Source of the DNA: Kaistella polysaccharea
Lineage (GTDB): Bacteria > Bacteroidota > Bacteroidia > Flavobacteriales > Weeksellaceae
DNA length: 64,000 nt
Direction: 5' to 3'
NCBI RefSeq assembly: GCF_020410745.1
Contig: NZ_CP084528.1
Coordinates: 2,294,001-2,358,000, forward strand
Both the position numbers and the translations under genes were made by a program. This document shows positions 20,169-28,467 of this stretch, piece after piece. Within the stretch, counting starts at the first letter, position 1, and the number at the start of each line of letters is the position of its first letter. The notes beneath the pieces are model-generated. The model did no database searches. It saw nothing but the letters and a program-made list of their open reading frames with translations, and was not told where the DNA came from.

Positions 20169-20176
20169 TAACTTTG
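20169..20176 (+). promoter_or_regulatory. -7 box of aroC, near-leaderless
   Basis: TAACTTTG ends four bases before the ATG at 20181, so if used the aroC mRNA would start at or next to its initiation codon. Confidence 0.45.
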
Positions 20177-20180
20177 TATC

Positions 20181-21248
20181 ATGTTCAATTTAGGAAATTT
20201 TCTCACGCTTTCTACATTTGGGGAAAGTCACGGACCTGCATATGGTGGAATTTTAACTAATTTTCCTGCAGGTTTAGAAATAGATTTAGAGAAGGTGCAA
20301 CATCAATTAGATCGTCGCAAACCTGGTCAAAGTTCCATTGTTACCCAAAGAAAAGAAAGTGACACGGTAAAATTTCTCTCCGGTATTTTTGAGGGAAAAA
20401 CAACTGGAACGCCGATCGGTTTTTTAATCGAAAATGAAAATCAAAAATCAAAAGATTACGATCATATCTCAAAATCAGTACGACCAAGTCACGCTGACTT
20501 TACCTATGATCAGAAATTCGGCGTAAGGGATTACCGTGGTGGTGGAAAATCGTCGGCGCGGGAAACTGTAAATTGGGTAGTCGCCGGAAGCATGGCGCGC
20601 CAACTTTTGCCGCAAGATGTTGAGATTTCAGCTTATGTTTCCTCTGTAGGAGATATTTTTTGCGAAAAGCCTTATCAGGATTTAGATTTTTCTAAGATCG
20701 ATTCGAATGAAGTGAGATGTCCGGATACGCCTACTGCCGAACGAATGATTACCAAAATTAAAGAAATAAAAAAGGAAGGAAATACAATTGGTGGAACAAT
20801 TACTTGCGTCATCAAAAATTTGCCGATAGGAATTGGAGAACCTGTGTTTGGAAAGCTTCAGGCCGAATTGGCAAAGGCAATGCTGAACATTAATGCTTGT
20901 AAAGGTTTTGAATATGGAAGTGGGTTTTGCGGAGCAAAAATGACGGGAAAAGATCATAATGATTTATTCAATGCCGATTTTACAACAAAATCAAATCTCT
21001 CCGGTGGAATCCAAGGTGGAATTTCTAATGGAATGGATATTTATTTTCGTGTCGCGTTTAAACCAGTAGCCACAATATTACGTCCACAAGAAAGCTTTGA
21101 TACGGATGGAAATCCAATCATTGTCGAAGGAAAAGGCAGACACGATCCTTGCGTTTTGCCACGTGCCGTTCCGATCGTGGAAAATTTAGCCGCTTTTGTT
21201 TTGGCTGATTTATTTCTGATTAATAAACTTCGGAAATATGCTGTGTGA
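20181..21248 (+). CDS. aroC: Chorismate synthase
   Basis: 355 aa, normal length. Converts 5-enolpyruvylshikimate-3-phosphate to chorismate, the last shikimate step, needing reduced FMN. Family signatures are [10 protein letters not shown] near the N-terminus, [20 protein letters not shown] then GGKSSARET in the middle, and [17 protein letters not shown] near the C-terminus. No other aro gene is adjacent. The next gene is 56 bp downstream and may be co-transcribed. Confidence 0.97.
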   Translation: MFNLGNFLTLSTFGESHGPAYGGILTNFPAGLEIDLEKVQHQLDRRKPGQSSIVTQRKESDTVKFLSGIFEGKTTGTPIGFLIENENQKSKDYDHISKSVRPSHADFTYDQKFGVRDYRGGGKSSARETVNWVVAGSMARQLLPQDVEISAYVSSVGDIFCEKPYQDLDFSKIDSNEVRCPDTPTAERMITKIKEIKKEGNTIGGTITCVIKNLPIGIGEPVFGKLQAELAKAMLNINACKGFEYGSGFCGAKMTGKDHNDLFNADFTTKSNLSGGIQGGISNGMDIYFRVAFKPVATILRPQESFDTDGNPIIVEGKGRHDPCVLPRAVPIVENLAAFVLADLFLINKLRKYAV

Positions 21249-21304
21249 TAAATATCACTGTTCAATAATATAATTTTACGGAAATTTGAATAAAATAAAA
21301 AAGA

Positions 21305-21916
21305 ATGAAATCAACAATTGTAGAAGATCAAAACATTGATATAAAAGAAAAGACTAAAAACTATTGGGAGAACGCCTTGACTTTTGAGGGATATATGCAA
21401 GTTGCGGAAGAACGAGCGACCAACAATCGAGATAAGAATGATGAATATCAAGAATATTATGAATTGGGTCTGCAGCGATTAAATAGAACACTTAAAACAT
21501 TTAAAGTTGATGCTGAGCAGCTTGCAAAAGCAAAGGCAAAAGATTTCACAGGTAAGATTTTAATAATTTCTGAACCTTGGTGTGGTGATGCCAGCGCTAC
21601 GGTACCAGCAGTTTCTAAATTCTTTGAAGCCGCAGGAAACCAGGTTCGCGTTTTTTTGCGGGATCAGGATCATTCACTCATCGATCAGTTTCTGACCAAT
21701 GGAACGCAGTCCATTCCGAAAGTGATCGTTCTGGAGGAAGATTTTTCTGTAAAAGCAGATTGGGGTCCGCGCCCACAATATGGAAATGACTTGTTAAAAA
21801 AATTCAAAGAAAATCCGGACACTTATTTGAGAGAAGATTTTTACAATGACTTGCAGGTTTATTACGCAAAAAACAAAGGTAAAGATGCCATCGAAGAAAT
21901 TATTACGTTGCTTTAA
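21305..21916 (+). CDS. Thioredoxin-fold protein with a single-cysteine WCGDA motif
   Basis: 203 aa. A helical N-terminal part (residues 1-70) precedes a thioredoxin-like domain with IISEPWCGDASATVPAVSKF and the cis-proline segment TNGTQSIPKVIVL. The active site has Cys-Gly-Asp in place of CxxC, so it cannot form the usual intramolecular disulfide. It resembles the thioredoxin_9 family. Cytoplasmic, no signal peptide. Followed 21 bp later by a TlpA-like gene, probably one transcript. Confidence 0.82.
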   Translation: MKSTIVEDQNIDIKEKTKNYWENALTFEGYMQVAEERATNNRDKNDEYQEYYELGLQRLNRTLKTFKVDAEQLAKAKAKDFTGKILIISEPWCGDASATVPAVSKFFEAAGNQVRVFLRDQDHSLIDQFLTNGTQSIPKVIVLEEDFSVKADWGPRPQYGNDLLKKFKENPDTYLREDFYNDLQVYYAKNKGKDAIEEIITLL

Positions 21917-21937
21917 TTTTTTATAAACTTATAATTA

Positions 21938-22489
21938 ATGGGATTTCTAAAGAAAAACGCTTTTTTTATATTGGCCATGATTTTCGTGGCAATTCTCTAT
22001 ATTTTTCCTTCCGTAAAACTGAAATTAAAAGATCTCTTTTTTCCGGTTGCAGCAATAGAAAATGCAATTACGTTGAATGATGAAGATTATGATATTCAAT
22101 TGAGAGGGATTAATGTTCCGGATATCAATCTTAAAACTTTAAAAGGTGACAAATTGGTTTTCCTGAATTTTTGGGGAACGTGGTGTCCGCCGTGCCGGGA
22201 AGAGTGGCCAACCATCGAAAAACTCTATCAAGCCAGAAAAGATAAAATTGATTTCGTGCTCATTGCCATGCAGGACAAAGAAGAAGATGTCGTGGCGTTT
22301 ATGAAGAAAAATAATTATACAGCTCCCGTTTACATTGCAGAAAGTCCAATTACGAAGCATGTTTTACCCAAGGTTTTCCCGACCACTTTTCTCCTCGATA
22401 AAAACGGACGAATTCTTTTGAAAGAAGACGGCAGTAAAGATTGGAATTCCAAGTCAACAAACGCATTTATTGATAATGTGACGAAATAA
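21938..22489 (+). CDS. TlpA-like membrane-anchored thioredoxin
   Basis: 183 aa. An N-terminal membrane anchor (FFILAMIFVAILYIFPS) is followed by a redoxin domain with FWGTWCPPCREEW; the redox cysteines are residues 83 and 86. The cis-proline appears in KVFPTTFLLD. Such proteins reduce disulfides in the periplasm, for example in cytochrome maturation or oxidative-stress repair; the particular client is unknown. It lies next to another thioredoxin-fold gene. Confidence 0.88.
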   Translation: MGFLKKNAFFILAMIFVAILYIFPSVKLKLKDLFFPVAAIENAITLNDEDYDIQLRGINVPDINLKTLKGDKLVFLNFWGTWCPPCREEWPTIEKLYQARKDKIDFVLIAMQDKEEDVVAFMKKNNYTAPVYIAESPITKHVLPKVFPTTFLLDKNGRILLKEDGSKDWNSKSTNAFIDNVTK

Positions 22490-22561
22490 TTTTAACGAAA
22501 ATTTACGAAATCATGGTATAGTATTTGCGAAATACTTAGCGTTCAAAATACCAAAACAAAG

Positions 22562-22900
22562 ATGAAAGTATCAAAAATTCAGTTGGCCAAGGAAGCATTT
22601 AAGCACAAAGGATTTATCTCTAAAATTCCAGTAATTGTGAGAATGATCAAATCAGCAACAAAAAAAGGAGGTTATAAACCACACGTAAAAGATGTTATTT
22701 TACCTGGCTTAGCCCTAATTTATCTGATCTCACCAATTGACATTATTCCAGATTGGATTCCGGGAATCGGAATTCTTGATGACCTGGCAATTCTCACATT
22801 TGCGATTCCGTTATTGGTTAAAGAAGCAGAAAAGTTTATCGCTTGGGAAGCTTCCCGAACGCCAGACGATCGAGTGATAGAAGCCGAAATCATCAGCTAA
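22562..22900 (+). CDS. DUF1232 (YkvA-like) small membrane protein
   Basis: 112 aa. The diagnostic DUF1232 segment is present at about residues 45-80 (YLISPIDIIPDWIPGIGILDD), a hydrophobic helix pair with conserved Pro-Ile-Asp. Function is unknown. It is followed by an intrinsic terminator. Confidence 0.87.
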   Translation: MKVSKIQLAKEAFKHKGFISKIPVIVRMIKSATKKGGYKPHVKDVILPGLALIYLISPIDIIPDWIPGIGILDDLAILTFAIPLLVKEAEKFIAWEASRTPDDRVIEAEIIS

Positions 22901-22912
22901 ACAAATAGTAAG

Positions 22913-22939
22913 AACCGTTTTTAAGAGAACGGTTTTTTT
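22913..22939 (+). terminator. Terminator after the DUF1232 gene
   Basis: AACCGTT and AACGGTT form a 7-bp stem followed by a run of T. Confidence 0.8.
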
Positions 22940-22971
22940 ATGAAGCAAGAAGATTAATTTGTCGTTCGACG

Positions 22972-23050
22972 TTATAATCCCGCTCTTCGTTTCAATCTTT
23001 TTTGCGGCGGCAAAGCCGCCGCAAAAAAGGATTTCCACTGCGATCGGGGA
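22972..23050. repeat. Dispersed palindromic repeat family B, copy 1 (minus orientation)
   Basis: A perfect 15-bp stem (22997-23011 with 23015-23029; core GCGGCGGC / GCCGCCGC flanked by T and A runs) with a 3-base loop sits between conserved arms. On the minus strand the arms read GCAGTGGAAATCC and AGATTGAAACGAAGAGCGGG. Related arms occur at 35068-35141 and 46951-47018. Confidence 0.75.
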
Positions 23051-23123
23051 TAGAATTTAAGGTATTTTTTCTCCGAAATTTTTTCAAATACTTTTATTCA
23101 AAAAAAATCAGGAAATTTGCAAG

Positions 23124-24032
23124 GTGAAAAAATTGATCTCTATTGTTGGAACAACCGGAATCGGCAAAACAAAACTCGCCATTGAACTGGCAAAACGTTT
23201 CGACACCGAAATTATTTCCTGTGATTCCCGCCAGTTTTTTAAGGAAATGAAAATCGGAACGGCCACGCCATCTTTAGAAGAATTGGCAGAAGTTCCGCAT
23301 CATTTTATAGGAAATCTTTCCGTTCAGGATTATTATTCCATTGGTCAATTTGAAAAAGATGCTTTAAAAAAACTCCGTCAACTTTTCTTAATTCATGAAA
23401 TCGTAATTTTAGTCGGTGGAAGTATGATGTACGAAAAAGCAATCATCGAAGGACTTCACGATTTGCCCGAAGCGAATGAAGAAAATCAGCGGAAACTAGA
23501 GCATATTTTAGAAATAGACGGAATTGAGAAATTACAAAATATACTTCAGAAATTAGATCCGGAATATTTTAGTAAGGTAGACACTGAAAATCCGCGCAGA
23601 TTATTTCGTGCGATTGATATTATTTGGCAAACCGGAAAAACATACACAGAGAATATTTCCTCAAAAATGAATGATCGTGATTTCGAAGTGATCCGGATTG
23701 GCATTCAGGCGCCGCGCGAAATTATTTATGAACGTATCAATCAACGCGTTGACAAAATGCTGGAAAATGGTTTGCTAAATGAAGTACAATCACTTATTCA
23801 CTTTAAAAATAATACCGCCTTACAAACCGTAGGTTGTTCTGAGCTTTTTAAATATTTCGATGGAACCTGGACTTTAGATTTTGCCGTTGAAGAAATCAAA
23901 AAAAATTCGCGCAGATTTGCAAAAAGACAATTGACTTGGTATCGGAAAGAGGAAAACATCAATTGGGTAAATTTTCAAAATTCCATCGCGGAATCCTTAT
24001 CTTTGCTTCAGACTTTAAATATCAAAAAATAA
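23124..24032 (+). CDS. miaA: tRNA dimethylallyltransferase
   Basis: 302 aa, starting at GTG. Adds the dimethylallyl group to A37 of tRNAs that read UNN codons. Signatures are the P-loop GTTGIGKTKLA, SCDSRQFF, PHHFIG and LVGGSMMY, with the C-terminal FAKRQLTWYRK. No ATG is available at the conserved N-terminus. The downstream peroxiredoxin-like gene begins 4 bp after the stop, so the two form an operon. Confidence 0.95.
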   Translation: MKKLISIVGTTGIGKTKLAIELAKRFDTEIISCDSRQFFKEMKIGTATPSLEELAEVPHHFIGNLSVQDYYSIGQFEKDALKKLRQLFLIHEIVILVGGSMMYEKAIIEGLHDLPEANEENQRKLEHILEIDGIEKLQNILQKLDPEYFSKVDTENPRRLFRAIDIIWQTGKTYTENISSKMNDRDFEVIRIGIQAPREIIYERINQRVDKMLENGLLNEVQSLIHFKNNTALQTVGCSELFKYFDGTWTLDFAVEEIKKNSRRFAKRQLTWYRKEENINWVNFQNSIAESLSLLQTLNIKK

Positions 24033-24036
24033 TACA

Positions 24037-24594
24037 ATGTCAGATACACATTCAAACATGCTCGAATTGGGGACAAAAGCTCCTTTTTTTGAACTTCCAA
24101 ATCCCTCCCAAAGCAACGAGGTTCAGTCACTCGATGATTTAAAGGGCGAGAAAGGAACGCTTGTGTTTTTCATTTGCAATCATTGTCCTTTTGTGCTTCA
24201 TATCATTGATAAATTAGCAGAACTTTATGAAGATTATCAGGAACAGGGTATAGAATTTATCGCTATTAATTCAAATAATGTAGACAAATATCCGGCGGAT
24301 TCGCCCGATAAAATGATTGAATTTCAAATAGAAAGAAAATTCGATTTTCCCTACCTATACGATGAAAGTCAGGCTATTGCAAAAGCTTACGATGCAGCTT
24401 GTACACCGGATTTTTTCTTTTTTGATGAAAAACTTGATCTCGTTTATCGTGGTCAAATGGATGATTCTCGACCTGGAAATCAAAAGGAAATTACGGGCGA
24501 AGATTTAGTCATCGCGTTCGAAAATCTTTTGGCCGGAGCGCCTCAGGAAGATTTTCAGAAACCAAGTATGGGCTGTAATATCAAATGGAAATAG
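24037..24594 (+). CDS. Thioredoxin-fold/peroxiredoxin-like protein (AhpC/TSA type)
   Basis: 185 aa, cytoplasmic. The redoxin domain has FFICNHCPFVLHI, with cysteines at residues 47 and 50 in a CxxC arrangement, and the C-terminal half includes YDAACTPDFFFFD and GQMDDSRPGNQ. This is a well-known uncharacterised family of thioredoxin-like proteins. It is preceded 4 bp upstream by miaA and ends at a bidirectional-looking terminator. Confidence 0.87.
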   Translation: MSDTHSNMLELGTKAPFFELPNPSQSNEVQSLDDLKGEKGTLVFFICNHCPFVLHIIDKLAELYEDYQEQGIEFIAINSNNVDKYPADSPDKMIEFQIERKFDFPYLYDESQAIAKAYDAACTPDFFFFDEKLDLVYRGQMDDSRPGNQKEITGEDLVIAFENLLAGAPQEDFQKPSMGCNIKWK

Positions 24595-24628
24595 ATTTTT
24601 ATTTTTAAAGAGCTTTCAGTAAAGATCA

Positions 24629-24659
24629 AAGGCAAGAAATTACACTCTTGTCTTTTTTA
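24629..24659. terminator. Terminator at the convergent junction
   Basis: AAGGCAAGA (24629-24637) pairs with TCTTGTCTT (24646-24654) with one G-T pair, followed by T. It overlaps the stop codon of the minus-strand MBL gene. Confidence 0.7.
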
Positions 24660-25295
24660 TTTGAAAAATGGATTGTAATTTTTTTCAAATCCGATGGTGG
24701 TGGGATTTCCGTGTCCATTAAAAACTTGCGTTTCGTCATCAAGCACAAAAAGTTTTTCAGTGATGCTTTTTAATAATTGATCTGGATTTCCTTTGTAAAG
24801 ATCAGTTCTACCAATGCTTCCTTCAAAAAGAACATCGCCCGAAATCATAAATTTTTGTTCCTCGTTAAAAAATGTAACACTTCCTGGAGAATGCCCTGGA
24901 ACATGCAGAATTTTAAAATGGTCATTTCCTAAACTGAGCACTTCATTTTCTTTCAAATAGGAAATTTCTCCTTCAAAAGGTTTAAAGAAAAATCCAAATC
25001 GGTTAGCATCCATGGGATTTCTGTCTAGCATTTCCTGTTCGATCTCATGCATTAAAACAGGGACTTTATAATAATCATAAACTTTTTGCAAACCCAATAC
25101 ATGATCGATATGAGCATGAGTTAAAAGAATATTTTGAATTTCTAGGTGGTTGTCCGAAATAAATTGATGTAAAACATCAGTTTCTTTATCCGTAAAATTT
25201 CCCGGATCGATAATGAAAGCCTCTTTTTTTTCATTATAAATAACGTAGGTATTTTCGGAAAACGGATTGAAAACAAAAGATTGAATATGCAACAT
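24657..25295 (-). CDS. MBL-fold metallo-hydrolase (glyoxalase II-like)
   Basis: 212 aa. The metal-binding motif THAHIDH is at residues 59-65, with further ligands in VPGHSPGS and a late FNGHGNPT. The length and motif set match the short glyoxalase-II-like hydrolases, which act on thioesters, but the substrate cannot be read from sequence. Single gene with a -7 box 16 bp before the start. Confidence 0.9.
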   Translation of the reverse strand: MLHIQSFVFNPFSENTYVIYNEKKEAFIIDPGNFTDKETDVLHQFISDNHLEIQNILLTHAHIDHVLGLQKVYDYYKVPVLMHEIEQEMLDRNPMDANRFGFFFKPFEGEISYLKENEVLSLGNDHFKILHVPGHSPGSVTFFNEEQKFMISGDVLFEGSIGRTDLYKGNPDQLLKSITEKLFVLDDETQVFNGHGNPTTIGFEKNYNPFFK

Positions 25296-25310
25296 TGTGG
25301 TGATTTTCTA

Positions 25311-25318
25311 CAAAGATA
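25311..25318 (-). promoter_or_regulatory. -7 box of the MBL-fold gene
   Basis: TATCTTTG on the minus strand, 16 bp before the ATG at 25295. Confidence 0.6.
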
Positions 25319-25453
25319 ATTTCAAATTTTTAATTATAAAATTTTGGTGAGAAACAATAACTTTAAATTTATTCTGTTATCAGAATATCATGCGGTGTTC
25401 ATTTCAGTAAATCACTATTTTTCTCCAAATCAAAATTCTGTATCTTCGTATCG

Positions 25454-26665
25454 ATGAAATATTTGCAGTTTTTATTACTCTTATCCAGTTCTTTTTTCTA
25501 TGCGCAGGATATCCGCAGCGTACAGTTATTTAATCCCCAGACCAATGATGAAACTGCGGTTATTGGTTTTAATGAAAAGTTAATTCTTCGCTTTGATGAT
25601 TTATCGAACTCCAGCACAGTTTACAGATATACCATTAAACATTTAGATCGAAACTGGCAGGATGACGGTTTGTTTTTTACTGAATATGCGAATGGAAGTT
25701 TAAATGGTTTAATTGATCAATTGCAGTACTCTTTCAATACGTTACAACCTTATACGAATTATACTTTAACCTTCCCCAACGATAAAATTCAACCGAAAAT
25801 TTCGGGAAATTTTGAACTAATTGTTTATTACGATTCACCTGAAAAGCCTTTGTTCACCAAAAGATTTAGCGTCGTAGAAGATGGGGCAAATCTTGCACTT
25901 AATATTTCTAGAACTTTAGATTCGCGGAATAAACAACTTAACCAGCGCGTCGAAGTGCAGGCGATTGGAAGCAATTCTTCAATGACTTCAAATTTAAATT
26001 CTCTAAGTTTAAATGTAATTCAAAATAACAACTGGAAGACAGCAATTTTTAATCAGAAACCAAGTTCGACGTTGGGTAATAAAGTTCTTTTTCAACAAAT
26101 GAATCTCGCATTTCCAGGAAATAATGAGTTTTACTATTTTGATAATAAAAATATGAGTCAGCCTTTTGATATGGTGGCGCAAACCGAGAGCATTGACGGT
26201 ATTAATTACACGTATCTTCATCCTGTGTGGGCGTTTCCGCTGAATTATCAATATCAACCAGATGTGAACGGCGCCTTCTATTTCCGCAGAAATGACTTGG
26301 GAATTGAAAGAAATGCAGAAAGAGAAGCCGATTACTCTTGGGTTTATTTCGCTTTGGATTCCGATAAAACTGATAAAGAAATTTTTGTGTTGGGTGGTTT
26401 TAATGACTTTACTCCAAGTAAAGAAAATCAAATGTTTTATGATGAAACTGCTAGAAAATATTTGGCTAAAATATATTTAAAGCAAGGCTTCTACAACTAT
26501 ATTTTAGCGACAAAAAATCCGGATGGAAGTTTAAATCTTGGTGAAATTAACGGTAATTTCTGGCAGACCGAAAACCTGTATCAAGCATTTTTATATTACC
26601 AACCTTTCGGTAGAAATTACGATGGATTGCTAGGTTATGGGGAATTTAGAACGCCGGTGCGATAG
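25454..26665 (+). CDS. Type IX secretion system plug protein (DUF5103 family)
   Basis: 403 aa with a signal peptide (KYLQFLLLLSSSFFYAQ). The DUF5103 region starts at IRSVQLFNPQTNDE and includes RYTIKHLDRNWQDDGLFFTE. Proteins of this family were identified as the plug that closes the periplasmic end of the SprA translocon in Flavobacterium, so a role in T9SS gating is likely here. A TATCTTCG box close to the ATG may be its -7 element. No other T9SS gene is adjacent; a PorP/SprF gene lies at 40776. Confidence 0.85.
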   Translation: MKYLQFLLLLSSSFFYAQDIRSVQLFNPQTNDETAVIGFNEKLILRFDDLSNSSTVYRYTIKHLDRNWQDDGLFFTEYANGSLNGLIDQLQYSFNTLQPYTNYTLTFPNDKIQPKISGNFELIVYYDSPEKPLFTKRFSVVEDGANLALNISRTLDSRNKQLNQRVEVQAIGSNSSMTSNLNSLSLNVIQNNNWKTAIFNQKPSSTLGNKVLFQQMNLAFPGNNEFYYFDNKNMSQPFDMVAQTESIDGINYTYLHPVWAFPLNYQYQPDVNGAFYFRRNDLGIERNAEREADYSWVYFALDSDKTDKEIFVLGGFNDFTPSKENQMFYDETARKYLAKIYLKQGFYNYILATKNPDGSLNLGEINGNFWQTENLYQAFLYYQPFGRNYDGLLGYGEFRTPVR

Positions 26666-26675
26666 ATTTTTAGGC

Positions 26676-26962
26676 TTATCCCAGTTTGTCAGGATTTTTG
26701 CGATGTATGAAAAATTGCGAAAAAAAAATTGCTGATTGCTCTTTTATATAAAAATAGTGAATGGCAAAAGGGAAATGTTTTAAATACGTTACGTGAACTT
26801 CGTCGTATTTAATTTCACTTGACAAAGGATTTGAAGCAACAAACTTTAACTTACTAGTAACTGACTTCATTAATTTTTCCCCAAACCTGTCTTCCTTTTT
26901 TTATAAAAATGGACTGATTCTTTCAATTGAGGTGTTGCTCTGTCAGAAAGTAAAACTTTCAT
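26676..26962 (-). pseudogene. RelE/ParE-type toxin, frameshifted
   Basis: The ATG (26962-26960) overlaps the antitoxin stop. Frame 1 encodes MKVLLSDRATPQLKESVHFY then KKRKTGLGKN and stops. The next frame continues MKSVTSKLKF, YLKHFPFAIHYFYIKE and FFIHRKNPDKLG, the typical ParE C-terminus. Adding one A to the A-run at GGGGAAAAATTA (about 26872-26876) restores a continuous protein of about 95 residues. This is either a real null allele or a homopolymer sequencing error. Confidence 0.8.
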
Positions 26963-27186
26963 TATAATTCCTCTTCAATTTCCCTAATGACGTCTTCAAG
27001 ATCGTGCGCAGAATCAGGGTTCTTTTTATATTCTGCAATACTATCTCTCACTTCATTTTTCTGCCACTCCGGAATTTCAGGGTCAATTTCTTCTGATAAC
27101 CCATCAATATAACCCCAAATTCTTTCCAAAAAATTTTCAGGAAGTATTTTCAGTTTTTCGGTAAGTTGTTCAACTGTAACATTCAT
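26962..27186 (-). CDS. Antitoxin-like small acidic protein of a type II TA module
   Basis: 74 aa, acidic, with an N-terminal MNVTVEQLTEKLKILPENF and C-terminal DSAHDLEDVIREIEEEL. The family is the small DUF2281/addiction-module-like antitoxin that precedes ParE toxins in Bacteroidota. Its TAA overlaps the toxin ATG by one base (TAATG), the usual TA coupling. It appears intact while the toxin is frameshifted. Confidence 0.75.
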   Translation of the reverse strand: MNVTVEQLTEKLKILPENFLERIWGYIDGLSEEIDPEIPEWQKNEVRDSIAEYKKNPDSAHDLEDVIREIEEEL

Positions 27187-27214
27187 ATAATTAAAGTTAT
27201 GAAAAACTATTCAT

Positions 27215-27245
27215 AAAAAAAGACCTTCAAGATTTCCTGAAGGTC
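27215..27245 (-). terminator. Terminator of hemH (minus strand)
   Basis: GACCTTCA and TGAAGGTC form an 8-bp stem; on the minus strand it is followed by seven T, just downstream of the hemH stop at 27254. Confidence 0.85.
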
Positions 27246-27253
27246 GCTATATT

Positions 27254-28282
27254 TTACACCAGATAAAACTCGTGCAATTTTTCCTCGCACAAAGTTTTCA
27301 CCACCTCAATCCAGCGGTCTTCGTCATTCAAACACGGTATATAATTGTAAACTTCGCCGCCGCCATGCATAAACTGTTCTTTACCTTCAACTGAAATTTC
27401 TTCCAAAGTTTCCAAACAGTCAGACACAAAAGCCGGACAAACAATCGCCAGATTTTTAATTCCTTTCTTACCTAAGTTTTCCAAAGTTTCGTCCGTGTAA
27501 GGCTCCATCCATTTGTCGTTTCCTAAACGGGACTGGAAAGTAACCATCACTTTTTCTTTCGGTAAATTTAATTTCTTGATCACCTCTTCCGTCACCTTAA
27601 AACACTGATGTCTGTAGCAAAACTGATGACTCGGATTTTCATCCCGGGAACAGCAATCGTTTAAATTACAGGTATTTGTAGGATCGGTTTTGTAAATATG
27701 TCTTTCCGGAACGCCATGATAAGAAAACTGCAATGCATCAAATGTTGCCGGCAATTTCTCCCGGATACTTTCTGCTAAACAATCGATGTAAATTTCACGA
27801 TTATAAAACGGCTGAATATAATTGATTTTAATGTCGGGGAAATGTTTCTTGCGCACCTCTTCTGCTTTTTCAATCACAGTTTCCGTCGTACTCATCGCAT
27901 ACTGCGGATAGAGTGGGAAAAGAACAATTTCGGTCACGCCTTGCTCAGTCAACTTTCGGATTCCAGTTTCGATGCTTGGTTTAGCGTAACGCATTCCGAT
28001 TTCTACGGGAACATCTACGATTTTTTCGAGTTTCTTTTTGATCCTTTCCGTGATGAAAATCAGAGGTGAACCTTCATCGGTCCAAACCGTTTTGTAGGCT
28101 TCAGCAGATTTTTTTGGGCGGGTATTTAAAATAATTCCCTGCACGAGCAAGGATCTGAAAAACCAGCGATAATCGATCACTTTTTCATCCATTAAAAACT
28201 CATCCAGATACTCCCTTACATCTTTAGTCTTGGTCGATCGTGGTGATCCAAGATTAACTAATAAAATTCCTTTTTTTGACAT
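27254..28282 (-). CDS. hemH: Ferrochelatase
   Basis: 342 aa from the ATG at 28282 (MSKKGILLVNLGSP). Inserts ferrous iron into protoporphyrin IX (or coproporphyrin III, depending on pathway). The catalytic histidine lies in FSYHGVP (residue 189). GMRYAKPSI and PLYPQYAMSTTE are typical. A cysteine-rich stretch follows the active site, with Cys at 205, 210, 211, 222 and 227, unlike the short loop in E. coli. An upstream in-frame ATG would fall inside repeat family A and is rejected. Good terminator downstream. Confidence 0.95.
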   Translation of the reverse strand: MSKKGILLVNLGSPRSTKTKDVREYLDEFLMDEKVIDYRWFFRSLLVQGIILNTRPKKSAEAYKTVWTDEGSPLIFITERIKKKLEKIVDVPVEIGMRYAKPSIETGIRKLTEQGVTEIVLFPLYPQYAMSTTETVIEKAEEVRKKHFPDIKINYIQPFYNREIYIDCLAESIREKLPATFDALQFSYHGVPERHIYKTDPTNTCNLNDCCSRDENPSHQFCYRHQCFKVTEEVIKKLNLPKEKVMVTFQSRLGNDKWMEPYTDETLENLGKKGIKNLAIVCPAFVSDCLETLEEISVEGKEQFMHGGGEVYNYIPCLNDEDRWIEVVKTLCEEKLHEFYLV

Positions 28283-28290
28283 GTATTTTT

Positions 28291-28384
28291 TATTTGGGCG
28301 CCTATTTCCGCCTTCCACTCCCGCTTTTTTATAATTCCCGCTATCGCGGTATTTATAAAAAGAGCTCCGTTCAAGTCGGGCCGC
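28291..28384. repeat. Dispersed palindromic repeat family A, copy 2
   Basis: The same arms as at 11058-11140 (CCGCCTTCCACTCCCGC and GAGCTCCGTTCAAGTCGGG) flank a different inner palindrome, CCGCtatcGCGG with TTTATAA extensions. It lies directly upstream of hemH. Confidence 0.8.
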
Positions 28385-28430
28385 AACAATAATATATTTT
28401 TAAAATGACAGCAAATATTAATGATCGTAA

Positions 28431-28467
28431 TATCTTCAACTATCAACTATCAACTATCAACTATCAA
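28431..28467. repeat. Heptad tandem repeat CTATCAA x4
   Basis: Four exact copies of CTATCAA at 28440-28467, preceded by a related unit. The array runs into the stop codon of the nfu-like gene (TGA at 28466-28464). Confidence 0.85.

Noticed and set aside
28283..28318. Longer hemH start with 12 extra residues
   Set aside because: The added codons fall in a dispersed repeat, and MSKKGILLVNLGSP is the normal start.
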